NCBI RefSeq assembly: GCF_018873765.1
Contig: NC_057922.1
Coordinates: forward strand, 8,259,563-8,323,562
Direction: 5' to 3'
Source of the DNA: Telopea speciosissima
Lineage: Eukaryota; Streptophyta; Magnoliopsida; Proteales; Proteaceae
Length of the DNA: 64,000 nucleotides
Below, in pieces: positions 49,902 through 63,019 of this stretch. A model generated the notes under the pieces. That model was not told where the DNA came from. It was given only the letters and a program-made list of their open reading frames with translations, and did no database searches. Position numbers and translations under genes: made by a program. Within the stretch, counting starts at the first letter, position 1; each line of letters begins with the position of its first letter.

Positions 49902-51410
49902 GATTTGAACACTCCCAGCAATATCAATCAGCTATTCAAACTACAATATATACAAGTAAAATATCTTAACATTGCATGATGTTCTTGTGGTAATAATTTT
50001 GAAAACTGGGCCAGCCACTGAACCAGCCAAAAGGGCCAGGTCCCTCCCAGTTTTGCTACATCAGAACCAGGGAAGGTACAACTGTCCCCATTTTAGTAGA
50101 TTCGTTAAACCCCTCCTCATTTTTCCCCCAGTTTTTTACTGGTTCCTAAGAGGTTAGTTTTGCTTGCAAGCAAAATGCTGAGTTGCTCGCTTCTAGTTTT
50201 ACAGGCAGACCAGTCCAATATTCAAAAATATGGTAGGGATTGCGTGGTTCACTTAGTTTTGTCTCTTGCAGATGTGTTTTTCTAATCCATTGAATACACT
50301 AAATATAAAAACCAAATAAATGAGCAAAAAATGGTGGTTCTTTGCTACAAGTACTTCTAAATAGTGCAGTTCGACTGTTGGAGTAGAGAAATTAATCTTT
50401 CTAAGTCATTGGGGCTCACTGATTTTGTACAGGGTTGATATCATTGTTATTTCTATTATAAAAATCAACACACCAATGTATGCATTTAAACCCAATGATA
50501 AAGATCAAAGTTTCTAATCCTTAAGGCATGTCACACCAGAATTTAAATGAAATCAGCTTCTCCAACCCCTTTTACTCTGCTGTATATGAAGGCACTTAAT
50601 CCAGCCTGATGGGACATTTATCAACTGAAAGACGATTAAGTAGCCACAAAATGATCATTCTACACCAATACACCTCCATCATTTCTTAAATTTTCCTTTA
50701 GGTCCTTTTACTCTCAGGCAAACAAGTGTGCCAACAAAGCACTCAACTCCACTCTAGTAGAGTTCTGAATAGTTCTCAAATTAGACAACATGCAGAGATG
50801 CCATCGATTCCCAGGCATGCTACAATCAAATTTTTGCCATAGCATGACATTCCACTATCAAGCTCTAACTATCAGCGAAAGCCTGAATTCCCTTATTGTC
50901 CCAATAATTTTATGTAATACTACCAGTCTTATTTACTGATTATAAGATAGTCTGATCATATGCGAAAAATACTAATTGTTATTTTTCAAGACCAATAACT
51001 ACTTATCATTAAAATACCACCCATACCATGGTCAGATCAGTGGACTGCAGTCTTCTATTTACTAACTATTACATTCAGAAATATCAACCATACCACCCAA
51101 TTAATGTATTGATTCTCAGAATCATCATCCTCAAGTTTCGCTCATTTGGCCTACAATCGGCACAATGTGTACTGCTAAAACAGGGTTCCACTACTCTGTA
51201 GTGGAAAAGATCATCTTGTCTTTAACAGTGCAATGAGTTAGTTCAAATTAGTGTGCTTGTATTCTTACTGACAGTAAACAGTCGTGCATTAAAGATATCT
51301 TTAACAGAATTCATCATCCAGTACTTAGGGAGGATAAGACATGAATTTCGATTAAAATGAGAGAAATGAAATGCGATGGAGAGAAAAATGATGTGATTCA
51401 CCTAAGTTAC
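49902..51410. other. no gene recognised
   Basis: AT-rich single-copy-looking sequence without exon-like frames. If the exon candidate at 51411-51560 is the CDKA leader, this would be intron. Confidence 0.4.
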
Positions 51411-51560
51411 CGGATAAAATGCGGCGGTTGAATGCCGATCGCGGGAGAGCGGTCGACGCCGGATCAAACACGGTGATGGTTGCGCCGGTTTCACGAAGCG
51501 CAGTGTGTGCGTGTGTGTGAGTGAGAGATAGAGAGAGAGAGAGAGAGAGGGAGAAATGGG
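51411..51560 (-). other. GC-rich exon-like segment with CT-rich leader
   Basis: On the minus strand a CT microsatellite (51550-51527) leads into about 115 bp of markedly GC-rich sequence ending at a GTAACT donor (51410). CT-rich runs followed by such a donor are typical of plant first exons. A frame reads ALRETGATITVFDPASTALP but has no nearby natural ATG. It could be a noncoding first exon of CDKA, whose start codon is preceded by a plausible TCTTCAG acceptor near 41882, or part of an unrelated broken gene. Confidence 0.45.
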
Positions 51561-51816
51561 AGACGAACCAAAGACTCGGAGAGATGCAAAGATAAGTTGT
51601 ACGGGTGAGGGTGGCAACATGAAACACGACCCGTCCAGAATAGGTTATCTACGCAGCCCTAAAACTGACATGTGTCAGTCTAGCTGGAATCCAATTGTGG
51701 ATATTTACCATGTTATCCTTGACTCGTGTGGTTGTGCATTTGTGCTGGTAAAGTTTCAGCAGGATTTTATTTATTTGTTTCTTTTTTAAGCATGAAAATT
51801 TTACTCCATGTACCAT

Positions 51817-52003
51817 TGAATCATTATCCTCTCAGGTTCCTGCCCGGTACGATTGTCCGGTTCCTCTCATAGGGGGGCGGAAATGATGACCTAACCCCCT
51901 GCCCAAACACACTGCCTAGGTGTGGTTAAGTCGTCATTTTCTGCCCCCTATGAGAGGAACTAGACAATCGTACCGAGCAGGGAACCTAAGAGGAAAAAAA
52001 TTC
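51817..52003. mobile_element. palindromic MITE
   Basis: A 187-bp near-palindrome with arms GGTTCCTGCCCGGTACGATT / AATCGTACCGAGCAGGGAACC and CCTCTCATAGGGGG / CCCCCTATGAGAGG. Flanks ATGTACCAT (51808-51816) and ATATACCAT (52004-52012) match at 8 of 9. The exact ends are uncertain by a base or two. Confidence 0.7.
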
Positions 52004-52035
52004 ATATACCATATGCCTATGGAGTAGTATTTATA

Positions 52036-52140
52036 TCTACTCCATTTCCCGCCTGCTCCATTTCCCCAAGTTCCTCTGGCAAGGGTTGGGTGGTCATTTC
52101 TGCCCCCCTCTATTATAGGAACCTGGGGAAATGGAGCAGA
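52036..52140. repeat. second short foldback with related core
   Basis: Imperfect palindrome with arms CTGCTCCATTTCCCCAAGTTCC and its complement at 52110-52139; the centre GGTCATTTCTGCCCCCC echoes the core of 51817-52003. No target duplication was found. Confidence 0.55.
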
Positions 52141-52159
52141 TAAAGGTCCCTTTGGAGTA

Positions 52160-52802
52160 AGGCTGTCAACCGGTCGGCCTAGGGATATAATTGGGTCTTA
52201 ACCGGGCCTAACAGTGCAGAAACGGGCTATAGGTCTGTTTAAATCTAAACGGACTTTAAACGGTGCAACCGTTTCTAAGTAGTTTGATGCACGATTTCGT
52301 TCCTTTCCAAATCTAGGATTCATGTCTCCACCCAATTAAGGTTCTAATATTCAAAATCCTTACAAGTGACAACCATTTCAGTTACTTTGTTCGCCCCATA
52401 TTTGTATGCCTTTTTTAAGATTTTGAACTGTAATTTCTTATTTTCTTTGTGTTCTCCTGGGTGCTATTGGAGTTGTTGAGAAATCTGCTATTATAATTGG
52501 TGCAACATTCTAAGTAATGTAACTCCACTCTAGTCAATTCTATATAATTTCCTCTTAATTTTCACACACAAGTAAATATTGACACAACCGCACAAGGGAT
52601 ACCAGGAGAGGGAAGGGGAGTTGGAGACTTGGAGTTTACAACTTGAAGGGTTGGGCTGTAACCGAGGGGGCTAGGTTGGGCCTGGAATCAGTCGGGCACC
52701 CGACGGGCTAAGACCCTATTACTAAACATGCCGAGGCAGGCTGAGCTTTAGCTGGACGGGCTCAGTCAGGTCTGTCGAGCCTGGCCTGGAATTCACAACC
52801 CT
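52160..52802. mobile_element. hAT-like non-autonomous element
   Basis: Starts AGGCTGTCAACCGG and ends TTCACAACCCT, imperfect inverted ends typical of plant hAT elements, flanked by TTGGAGTA (52152-52159) and ATGGAGTA (52803-52810), 7 of 8 matching. Subterminal zones are rich in CGGGC/GGGCC motifs. No transposase frame. Confidence 0.7.
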
Positions 52803-53016
52803 ATGGAGTATCACAATGACACCTCTATTGGTGTATCCAAAATTCGACATCTTCTTACAATTGTCTTTAGTCTTATTCTCAAAAGATTTTTAAGATAGAT
52901 TTATAAAAGGTTTTCAAAAATAAGTTAAAAGTGACATCATTATCAAAACGTGTCATTGTCATGCATATTTTGTGAGTACACATGTAAACTAATAGACACA
53001 CCAATGATTTTAAGGT

Positions 53017-53085
53017 TTGTTTTTGCAAAGAGGCTATTTTCAGACTCGAATTCGTGATCACTTGGCCACAACGTAGCAATCTCTA
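53017..53085 (-). mobile_element. Au SINE fragment
   Basis: Minus-strand match to the Au middle (GGCCAAGTGATCACGAATTC, CGAGTCTGAAAATAGCCTCTTTGCAAA). Head and tail are missing. Confidence 0.65.
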
Positions 53086-53416
53086 TGGATCGACTAAAAC
53101 CTAGATCAATCACGGTCGATTCCAATTTGAATTAGTGAATTCACCCATTCGATTCCCGATTATTGAAACAACAATATAAACTCGGATTAAAATCTTTTGT
53201 ACTGCGGGCATCTAGCGGTGCATTGCAGTGCAACCGTAAGAGCTTGACACGTGGAATAAGCTTCATCCAATTGTTTGAGCTCGATGCAAGGCAATTTTAT
53301 TTTATTTTCTTTCTTTTTGAGCTCGACACCATTAGATATCGCATCTTCCCCGTGTCGGGTTCTCAGGCCCGCATCACAATGCATTGCCAAATTAGGGCAT
53401 CGTAGAGATTTTTTTT

Positions 53417-54680
53417 GGGATAAATACACATACCCCCTTAAAATGGATCCAATATTCCTCATGCACCCCCAAGGTTCTGACAATAAAATTACAACACCAA
53501 CCTAAAGCCATTTAAGTCCATTATGTTAATTTCAAGCGTTAAATGCTAACGTGAAGAAGGTAACGTACAATTATACCCTTTCTAAGACGTAATTATGAAA
53601 AAGCCCTAAGTGGTTAAAACAAAAAAACAACAAAGGTGAAAAAGTAAAATACCCAAATCGCCATCCCTTCTCCTTTTCCCTTTCTCCCTTTCTCTTTCTC
53701 ACTTTCCCTTTCGCGATCAAAGAACAGGGTAGAACATTCCCTAAACCCTAGCTGGAGCTCAGCGGTGCTGCTACTCGCCGAAGACGACGACAACGCAAGT
53801 AATCATCTTTCACATTACCCTCTCTCTCTCTCTCTTTCAATTATGCTTTGTAACTATGAGATGAAATTTGTTCTGCATGAGTTTGAGATGAAATTTGTTG
53901 TGTTATAGATTCTGTTTTATATTTACGAAAGTTAATTACATATGTATGATGAAAGTAATTACATTTGTATGAGGTTGTTAATTTGTTAATTAACAATTCT
54001 AGGCATATTTTCTAAATCCCAGGTTGTGCATCTCTGACATTCTCTCTCACGAACATAGGGCATGTATGGGAATGGGCTTCTTATGAGATGTCGACCACCT
54101 TATTGCAATCCAAAGTTTTAAAGAGAATCAAAATTTCTTCATATGTACCAAGCTTTGGCATGTTGAAGGAGCGAAGGAACAGAGAGGAAGAAGAAGCAGA
54201 GAAGGAGAAGCAGAGAAGAAGTTACCTGCATAGGTGGTCGCCACCGGAGCAAGAGGTGTTCACCGGAGAAGGAAGTCGTCACGGAGCGGAGAGGTGGTTG
54301 CCTCGCCGGAGCAGCAAGTGCTCTGCACTCTTCGTATTTGGTTTCTCTCTCCATGCAGGTACGTAACGGTAATATTGGTTGTGGTTAGGTTTTAATAACA
54401 AGTAGCGTAAGGCAAAATAGTATTTTCAATTTATGAACAAATAGGTTAGGGCAATAAGATCTTTTCAAAATTAAAGAGTGGTTAGAAGAAATGGTAGTTT
54501 GGTCTATAAAAAAAAGCTTTTAACATTTAACGTTTGAAATTAACGGAATGGACTTAAATGGATTTAGGTTGAAAAATAAGAGTGTACGCTGGAATTTTGA
54601 GGGGTTCTTATGGAATTGTCAGAACCTTAGGGGTGTATGAAGAATATTAGGTCCATTTTAGGGGTATGTGAATTTATCCC
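53417..54680. mobile_element. Mutator-like element with ~200-bp inverted ends, captured sequence
   Basis: The left end GGGATAAATACACATACCCC and right end (complement GGGATAAATTCACATACCCC) form inverted repeats of roughly 200 bp (53417-53620 and 54510-54680). Flanks ATTTTTTTT (53408-53416) and AATTTTTTT (54681-54689) match at 8 of 9, fitting a 9-bp duplication. The 0.85-kb interior has no transposase but looks like plant gene 5' sequence: a CT-rich leader (53660-53710), ACCCTAGCTGGAGCTC, a GTAATC donor-like site at 53798, and a GC-rich segment ending in GCAG-GTACGT at 54356-54363. This is a Pack-MULE-like layout. Confidence 0.75.
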
Positions 54681-55113
54681 AATTTTTTTCCCTCTAAACT
54701 CTCTTTCAGCGCGCGTAAAGCTTAAAAATTTTGCACTTGCGTGGGTCAGAGTGTTAGCTCGGCGCCTTACGCGGAGGTATCATTCGTGGATTCGTGCACT
54801 TTGTAGCAAACTATTCGAGAAGTAAAAAAACACATAACCGTGTTTTCTTTTGTTCAGTTTTCTCCGGGAAGAAGTTCAATAGCTTGCAGTGAAGTAAGCC
54901 TTCGCTGTGAACAAGCTCTAGGTCGGTTGGTTGTGAAGTAAGCCTTTCCCTCTCCCCTCCTCCTAGATTAGGATAGACACACACACGCGCACACACACAC
55001 ACATCCAAAAAAAACCTTATGCCTACGCTTTTAACTCTAAAACCCTAGACTAGGGCTTCCGGACATTCTTCCTCTTTTTACTCCGCCGAGTTTGTGGCTT
55101 TCTGCAGGTAACC

Positions 55114-58100
55114 ATGGCGAAACCAGGTCGAGGTCGTGGTCGTGCATCCTCGCCTTCTGGCTCGGACACGGGTTCGTCTTCTTCATCTCGCTCGAGTTCT
55201 GGTTCAGATTCTCGTTCCCGCTCTCGGTCACGTTCTCGCTCCTTTTCTTCTTCTTCCGCTCCGTCTCGGAGTGTTAGTTCTGGCAGAAGATCCCCTCCGC
55301 CGCCGAGAAGAAGGTTTGTTCCATTGTTACTTGCTTCCCAGCCTTTCCATTTCCCATTGCATGAAAATTAGAGTTTTTTGGTTTCCATGAAGCCCATTAC
55401 TTTCTATTTATGTTGTAAAAAAAGGAGAATCATTCCATTGATCCATACATTCTTATCTTTTGGTTGGTTATGGTATTTCTTTTGTGTAAAAGTAGCGTTT
55501 ATCTAAGCATTGGATTAATGTCGGAACTTGGCAGATGCAGTTTATAGGCTGAATGGGTATATGCTACCCTGTTCTGCCAGTTGGAGAGATATTAAGCTGT
55601 TATCACAATTGGCTACGTAAAAAATGTCAGCCATCCCATGAAATAACAAATTTTCAACTTGGAACTGATGATTCCCGGACATTTTAATTGGCGGATGGGA
55701 GTCCTATTTATCTTCCTTGATTGTAAGCAAATACCCATTGTGTACTTGTGTTTTGTTTTTGTGAGATTTATGTTCCAGGTAGAACAAAAAATCTGAAATC
55801 ATTTCCTAAAAAACAACAAGGGTGAGGACCAAGAAATTTCATTATTGGAGATTCTTTCTGTGACTCCATCTGATCTCGACAAAGAGCATTTATTTGGCAA
55901 AATACGGTCACACCCCGAAAAGATTCAAGTGCCAATTGTCAATTAGATCAAGTGTCTTCTCAGGGGATCCCAGCCCCATGGAAAGACTGAGGAATCTCTG
56001 TCCAGCAATGGGACGGTAAAAGATGTGGTCCATTGAGTCCTATGTTGCTTTAAGGAAATTTGAAGTCCCTTGTTCATGAGATGATCCACCCCATGGATTT
56101 GCCAGTGAATGCTGTCGACAAAAAGAATATCATATTGTTATGAACTATAGGATTACAAATCAATTTGAGAAAAAAATTCACTGGATGTGACTCCAATGTA
56201 CAATTCAGTAAGATTGAGTGAGAACTTTCATCCAAATATCATTTTCTGCAAGTTTGATACTCATTTAGTCCCTCTGATATTCAAACCTCATCCAGTTAAT
56301 AAAAGTAGTGTTCTCCTAAAAGTTTGTATATATGCAAAGTCGTAGTTACTAACTTACTATCATTACCCAACTGTGTTATACAGAGGTATTTACGGTTGCA
56401 ACTATCTTCTAGATGCTATGAAACACCGCACCAATGACCAAACATCATCCTGAAAATCTGATCCTTGTGTCCAAGCCAACTTCCTCCTGGGTGGCAATGG
56501 AGAAGGAATAAAAAACTTCCACACCCCTGTATCATAAAAATACTGCTCTATAATTTCCATTCCACCCTCTTGAGTCACCCCATTTTGATGACCAAATCCT
56601 GATGGGGGGTAGGTAGGATGAACCCTAGGTTCGGGTTACACAACCCTCAGACATGATCCCAAGCAAACCCAAACACCAAAAGTCAACAGAATAAGAAATT
56701 AAAACAGGTTTTGATAGTCGACAGTATGGAGAAGATGATACTGAAATTATAACATTAATTAGAGTAGAGATTCACGTTCGAACTCAACAATAGCACTGAC
56801 AAATGACAGGCAACAGCAATTGCAGAAAAGCAGAAAACAAAGATTACTTACTTGAGTATTGATGGAGAGGAAGAAGACATGTAATGTAGTCCTAGATTGA
56901 TAGGAGACCAACTAGGAACCAATCAACCAGGATCTGTTATGAACAGGTGAATCGGCTAGGTCAAAATAGGGCTTTTGGTGAGTTAGGGTTGAATGTATGA
57001 GTTATGTCAAGTGATGTAGGGGAGTCTGTCAGTGAAGGTCCGGAGATGTCTTGATGGAGGGAAGTATGTATCCTTTAGCTATATTCATACTGTGAGTTGT
57101 GGACCTTGGTGCTACGGTTAGGTTGCTCCATTGTGACCAAGTGGTCACAGATTCGAGTCTCTGGAAACAGCCTCTCTGCAAAGCAGGGGTAAGGCTGCAC
57201 ACATTATGACCCTTCCCAGACCCCGCAGTGACGGGAGCCTCGTGCACTGGGTATGCTCTTTCTTATACTGTGAGTTGTATTTATTTTCTTATTAGAAGTT
57301 TGATTTAAGTGTTGGTATTGTTCCATTACCTTTCTTGAAGCCAAATTTTTAGGGCTTAAAAAATTGCTCATTTTGCTTTTTGGTGTCATGTTTATGGTTA
57401 TTCTTATTCAAATGCTTTTGGGCCTGGATCAATATATTGCAGATCTGAGTTGATTTCAGATTGAATGGTTAAAAAACTGTCAGGGTATTAGTCTGTCAGG
57501 CAGTGATTATTTTTTGTCTTTTATGTTCATTATACTTATGAGTCCAACGGTCTCCATAATCTAATTCGGCTTCAGTTTATGGCAATGAATGTAATATTTT
57601 GTTAATGGCTATTTGCTTTGGAAAATCATGTTTAGGTAGAAAGTATTGGTATCCTAATCACCTAACACTGGTGATAAGGAAAACCAAAGAAACCAGAACT
57701 GCAGGGGCAGCTAAAGGCCATATATGGGAGAACATTAGTAACTCTTAAACCTGTGGATTAGATAGACCAGAAGCAGTGATCAATTGGTCTAACTAAGGTC
57801 TGAAACAAACCCTCAAAGTTTCATACACATCCAACAGTGGGATAAAGAGAGATGGCCTATGAAAGAAATATTAAGTATCCAAAAAAAGCAGAATTAGAAA
57901 CTCAGAAACTGAACTGTAATCAGAGATTATTAGCCTTAAAGGATGATAGAACTCGAGACTTTAAAGACTCCTACAACACCAGATTAGAAGGTCAAAAAAT
58001 AGAAAGTTTCTAAATTAGTAAGATGGTCGAAAACAGCAATTGATGAGCTTTAGTCCTGTAGTACCGTGCGCAGATCAGTAGGCTTAGAAAACAGGACTGA

Positions 58101-61100
58101 AATCAACAATTCAGATAGAAGACTCAGACTTAATAGCTGTCAGAAGAAGAAGAAAGAAAACTGAACTCTGAAAATAGAAACCCAATATTTAATAACAGAA
58201 ACTGACAGAGAAATACCTTACCAACTGGAGGAAGAAAGAATCTATGGCTGAATGGAATCCTGCAGTTGAAGATGGACTGAAGGGAAAAATGGGTATATGT
58301 TGGTCTCACTCCAATTCAAAGAAGGCCTCTCACCAAACTTCACCTCGGTATCTCACCAAGAAGGCTGCCTCACCAGCAGAATGTCTCTCACACTCCCACA
58401 CATGCACATAGCAATATTTTTGATTGTCAAAATCATGGCCCCATATTTATAAAGAATACAGCTCTTACAAGAAATAGTAACTTCGCTATGGGAGAGTTAC
58501 TAAAATAAATATATAATACAAAATCGAAACTCCACTAATGACAACTAACTTGCTGGCCAAAGAAATAAAAATAGAAACTAAATAAAATCTCCATGCAAGG
58601 GTGCTTTTGGCTGCTGCCTGCTGGTTGCTTCTAGAAAAAACCCACGCATTGACTAGAGATTGGCCTTAGGCTTGGGCTTAGACCTGGCCCATGAAGATCA
58701 ATAAATCTGGGCCTATGTTTGTTGGTCTTTCTTGTTCCTGCAGACATATTTCTGCTGGGATCTGTGATCCACATCCAAAAGTGTGATTACTTAGTGTGTT
58801 GCTTACTTAATTTTCTTTCTTAAACTTTGATTCTCTCCCATCGCCTAACCTCTGCTGGTTTTTTTTTATAACAAGCATAGGTATACTAGCATAGGATTAC
58901 ATCACTCTTGTATTACAGTAGTTCTTCTCACAAGCTTCTTTAAGGCCACTAGTGTTTTTCCAATGCAATTATATGTAATTTACCCGTTCCATTATTGTGC
59001 CATAAAAAAATAATTGCCATAAAAAGTGTTTTATTTTTCATGTAGTTCAAAAAAGAAATTTATATTTCTAAAGTTATTCTTTTCTATTTCACTGCAAACG
59101 TGATTGTTACTGAATGCATATCTGAGTGTCTGACATAATATTACGTTATTGCTTCTTTACACAGTCCTGCAGGTGCAGCCAGGCGCCGTCCTTCTCCTCC
59201 ACCTGCTAAACGGGCTTCACCTCCCCCAACGTAATGTTTCATGCAAACTTTTTATTGTCATCCTAAATTTTACTTTGATACATAAATAAAAATTCCACTG
59301 TTTGGATTATCCCTAGTTGATGGATTATGCAACAAGGATATATGTCTGTAATAGGAATATATAATACATAACTCGGCATTTTCAAGTATTTGAGGGAGTG
59401 CTTTGATCATATTTTAACTTGTGACAATTGTCTAATACATCATGGTAAATATGTTTTCTGGGACACAAGAATTAAGCAGTCTGTTTAACCAGACTGTCCT
59501 GACCAGCATCAGCATGGCTAAAAGCTCACTTATCCAGACGACACAATGTTCTTTTTGTGATTAAATTATGTTCCTTCTGATCAATTGGAAAAGTAGTTTA
59601 TGAAAGATGTACTACTCCCAGTTAGTTTGCCTCCAGTCTATCTACAGGTGTTTTTATTGTAATAGGTTTTATTTTAAAACTTGAGCATTTTCAATACCCT
59701 CAGAAATTGTTTGGTTTGCGTATGCCTTTTTTTAAAAAAATAAAATTTTACCAGACGGGTGTTAGTGGTATCTTGCAATAAGTTTTTCTGAATAAACTCA
59801 TGGACAAACGGACACATTTTTGAGTGAGTAAGTTTTTATCTAAAAAAATTACAAGAGTGTTTTAGATTGCTTTTGTTCTCATCTGGAATTGTGGATGCAT
59901 TTATTGTCGGACCTTTTCCCTACCTGTTTTGAAAGTAGAGCTTCATGTATGTAATCCAAACTCTTATCTATATTGCCTTTTATGCAAGAACATCTATTCA
60001 ATCATCTTGTGACATATTTCATGTGCTTAATTGCATTTGGGGGAAGAAAAAATAGCTAACATTAGCTGGGAAAGGAATGAAACCTTCCTTGGCCACCCCT
60101 TTGCTTCCAAACTTATACTTGGAGAGTTCTCGCTGCAGCTTGTACTTTGCATTTCATGCATATGTTCCAATAATACTGGTTGTTTCAGGAAAGCATCTCC
60201 CATTCTTGAGTCTGTGGTTCTGCACATTGACAAGCTAACCAGGAATGTGAACGAAGGACATTTAAGAGAAATATTCAGTAAGAATGGGAAAAATGCTATT
60301 TTGCATATTTATATTCTAAGTTCTATTTTTTTTCCTTTGCATATCAATTTTTCCATCCGCCGACCTTGCAGGTAACTTTGGTGAAGTTGTTAATGTGGAG
60401 CTGAGTATGGATCGTACAGTAAGTGTAATTCTATTCCAGTTGTCACACATGTTCCTTCCACCCTAGTTTGTAATGTGAAATTGGTAATGTTTCCAGGTTA
60501 ATCTTCCTCGTGGATATGGCTATGTGGAGTTCAAGACAAGGGCTGATGCAGAAAAAGCTCTACTTTACATGGATGGTGTATGGATTACTTTACATATTGT
60601 AGCAGATTTTTCCTTTTTCCTGCCTGCTTCCTGTAAATTTATCTTCTCATTGGCATGGTGCAGGCACAAATTGATGGGAATATTGTTCAAGCAAGATTCA
60701 CATTACCTCCACGCCAGAAAGTGTCATCACCTCCAAAAGCTGTTCCAGCTGCTCAGAAAAAGGAAGCTCTCCAAAAGGATAATGTTGGTGTTGATGGTGA
60801 AAAGAATGGGCAACGCCAGAGAGAATGTAGGCCACATATTAGTAAATTACAGCTAGAAATTCTATTTCAATATAGCAATTTTTTTTGTTTTGCCTGATAT
60901 CAATGACTTTTGGTGACCTAATGATGACAGCTTCTCCACGTCGTAAACCTCTTTCACCACCACGAAGGAGATCCCCTTTAGCACATCGAAGGGGAGAATC
61001 ACCTCGAAGGCGGCCGGAATCACCTCCACGACGGCGTGTAGAGTCCCCTGTTCGTCGCCGGGGTGAAACACCTCCTAGAAGGAGGCCAGCATCTCCAGCT

Positions 61101-63019
61101 AGAAGACGTTCTCCATCACCTCCTCTAAGGCGGCACAGATCTCCTGCACGGTTGGTACCTTTCACTTGAATTTCTTTTCTTCCTATTGATTAATTCAGTG
61201 GAAAGTTAATGGATCTTGTTATTGACAGAACTTCTCCCCGAAGAATCCGTGGTAGTCCGGTCCGCAAACGCTCCCCTGTCCCAGTGAGGCGGCGGTAAGC
61301 TGCACATAGCCATCCAAACTTAAAATTTTATATTTCATTAATTCTTGCAAAGCTAAGATTGCATGATAAATTTCTGGTAGAGAATAAGCAATACAATTGT
61401 ACGATTCTCTAGATAAGTGGAAGCTCAAGGAAGCCTAGAAATTGAATCTTGAATGCTGTGGGCATGCTTCTTAGTTTCTTATAATTGTCAAACACTCTTT
61501 AAGGTTTCTAATTGCCTCTGGTTTGGTTGGATTTCTAAATTTTGAATCATGATTTAATAAAACTTACTACTGTGGGTTAGTAGAACTCTGTATTTCAGTG
61601 TTCTAAAAACTAGCTGAGCCTTTGTCCCATATCATCAAGTGGGTCAGACATGTGGTTCAACTGTTCAAGTGGTCAGAAAACCATCTGGACCTGCCTCAAA
61701 ACTTTTCAGTCAAGCATGTCTGGAATCTATTTTAAAAAAGATAAGCAGACTGAGGGGAGGGGATCAATCCTGGTTATTGTTTAACTTGTTGGACTAAAAA
61801 TTGGCCTTGAGCTTTGGGGCTAGGGCCTGGGCCATGAAGACCAACAAACCTGGTTCTTCTTGTTCCTGCCAACATATTTCTTCTGGAACCTCTGAACCAC
61901 ATCAATTGTATGTAGTTGTTTTTCCTTAATTTTTTTTTCCTTTTCCATATAAATGAATTTGCTTTTTGACCAGTTCTCCTCCTAGACGTGCACGAAGTCC
62001 TCCTCGAAGGTCACCCATGCGCCGGCGTAGCCGCTCTCCTATTCGTAGGCCTGCTCGGTCACGTTCAAGATCAGTTTCTCCTCGCAGGTAGCTACAACAT
62101 TTCGTAACGCCAAAAGTAGTTGGTTTAAATAAACTTGTTATTGGGAATTGAGATGGATGCACATTTGGGATTGCATGCTTTACTATCCTTTATCAGTTGC
62201 AATTGACATGTTCTGAGTGTGTGTGCATGCGCTCATGCAGGCGTGCACATGTATGGGTGTGTGCATGTGTTGATTGAGAATCCAAAGATGAATGGGCTGA
62301 ATGGTGTTTATCTTGGCATTTTGTTAGAAAATTGACTTTGTTTTACATGCTGTTATGTATATTTTCAATTTTGTTGTATATGCTTGGCCTATACTTGCTG
62401 AACATGATCCCAGCTTATTAATAAAATCCATGTGGATGCCGATCTCCTGAAAAAGTCATATGTAGTTTGAGTTTCTGCTGAGAATTGAGATAGGCAATTT
62501 GACACCACACTCGTGCATAGAATCTCAGCACTTGTTGCATGCTAGTAAAAATGCAACAGTTGTCCTTGGTTCTGTCAGCTCCTGTCTTTCACTGTTAACA
62601 TTTCATTCAGTATGCGTCAGTGGACTTACTATATTTGTAGTAGCTTGGAATAGATCCCTTCTTCTAGTTAGAATTATCCAAATAAAAAAAACAAAAATGT
62701 AGCATCTTGAGTTTTATACTGTGAGGATTCAAACTTTTTATTGTTATTAGGTATATCTACCTAGATATCTTTCTCCTATTGTAACATATCTTATGTTTTG
62801 AATCGCAATTTGTTTGCAATAGGGGCCGAGCAGTGGCTCAAAGACGTGGAAGGTCTTCATCGTATTCTGGATCACCGAGTCGTCGCCAGGTATTTATATC
62901 TTCTTGTTATTTCTTGCAGTTTAAATGCATTTGAAACCTTTGAGTATTTTTTCAAGTTCTAATGAACATATTGCCATTCAGGGAGGAAGGAGAATTTCAA
63001 GAAGTCGTAGCCCAAGAAG
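55114..63019 (+). CDS. SR45: SR45-type splicing regulator, 3' end outside window
   Basis: Eleven exons: 55114-55313, 59165-59230, 60189-60277, 60372-60418, 60497-60577, 60664-60826, 60931-61150, 61229-61294, 61974-62087, 62823-62889, 62982-63019; phases agree at every junction. The 1151 nt read an N-terminal RS domain (GSSSSSRSSSGSDSRSRSRS), an RRM over exons 3-6 (VLHIDKLTRNVNEGHLREIF; YGYVEFKTRADAEKALLYMD; then RFTLPPRQKV), and a C-terminal RS/RP domain of SPRRR repeats. SR45 is a nuclear, plant-specific RNPS1-like factor that recruits U1-70K and U2AF35 and belongs to the exon-junction complex. At about 383 codons, one more exon of some 30 codons is expected to the right. The ATG follows CTGCAGGTAACC, so a leader intron is possible. 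Confidence 0.95.
55314..59164 (+). other. SR45 intron 1
   Basis: A 3.85-kb intron in an otherwise compact gene. It carries an Au SINE (57101-57264). About 58200-58790 resembles an LTR or leader read on the minus strand (TTCTTTATAAATATGG TATA zone). The stretch GGCCCATGAAGATCAATAAA near 58687 recurs with changes near 61830 in intron 8, so both introns carry pieces of one repeat. Confidence 0.6.
57101..57264 (+). mobile_element. Au SINE in SR45 intron 1
   Basis: Full-length, well-preserved Au SINE from GGACCTTGGTGCTACGG to GGGTATGCTCTTTCTT, with a perfect 14-bp duplication ATACTGTGAGTTGT (57087-57100 and 57265-57278). It is in the same orientation as SR45. Confidence 0.93.

Noticed and set aside
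54088..54366. 92-codon Glu/Arg-rich frame
   Set aside because: Lies in the Mutator-like element; may include a captured exon fragment but the frame has no recognisable domain and no support as a gene of its own.
60839..62162. Minus-strand Arg/Gly-rich frames
   Set aside because: Antisense shadows of the SR45 RS/RP exons.
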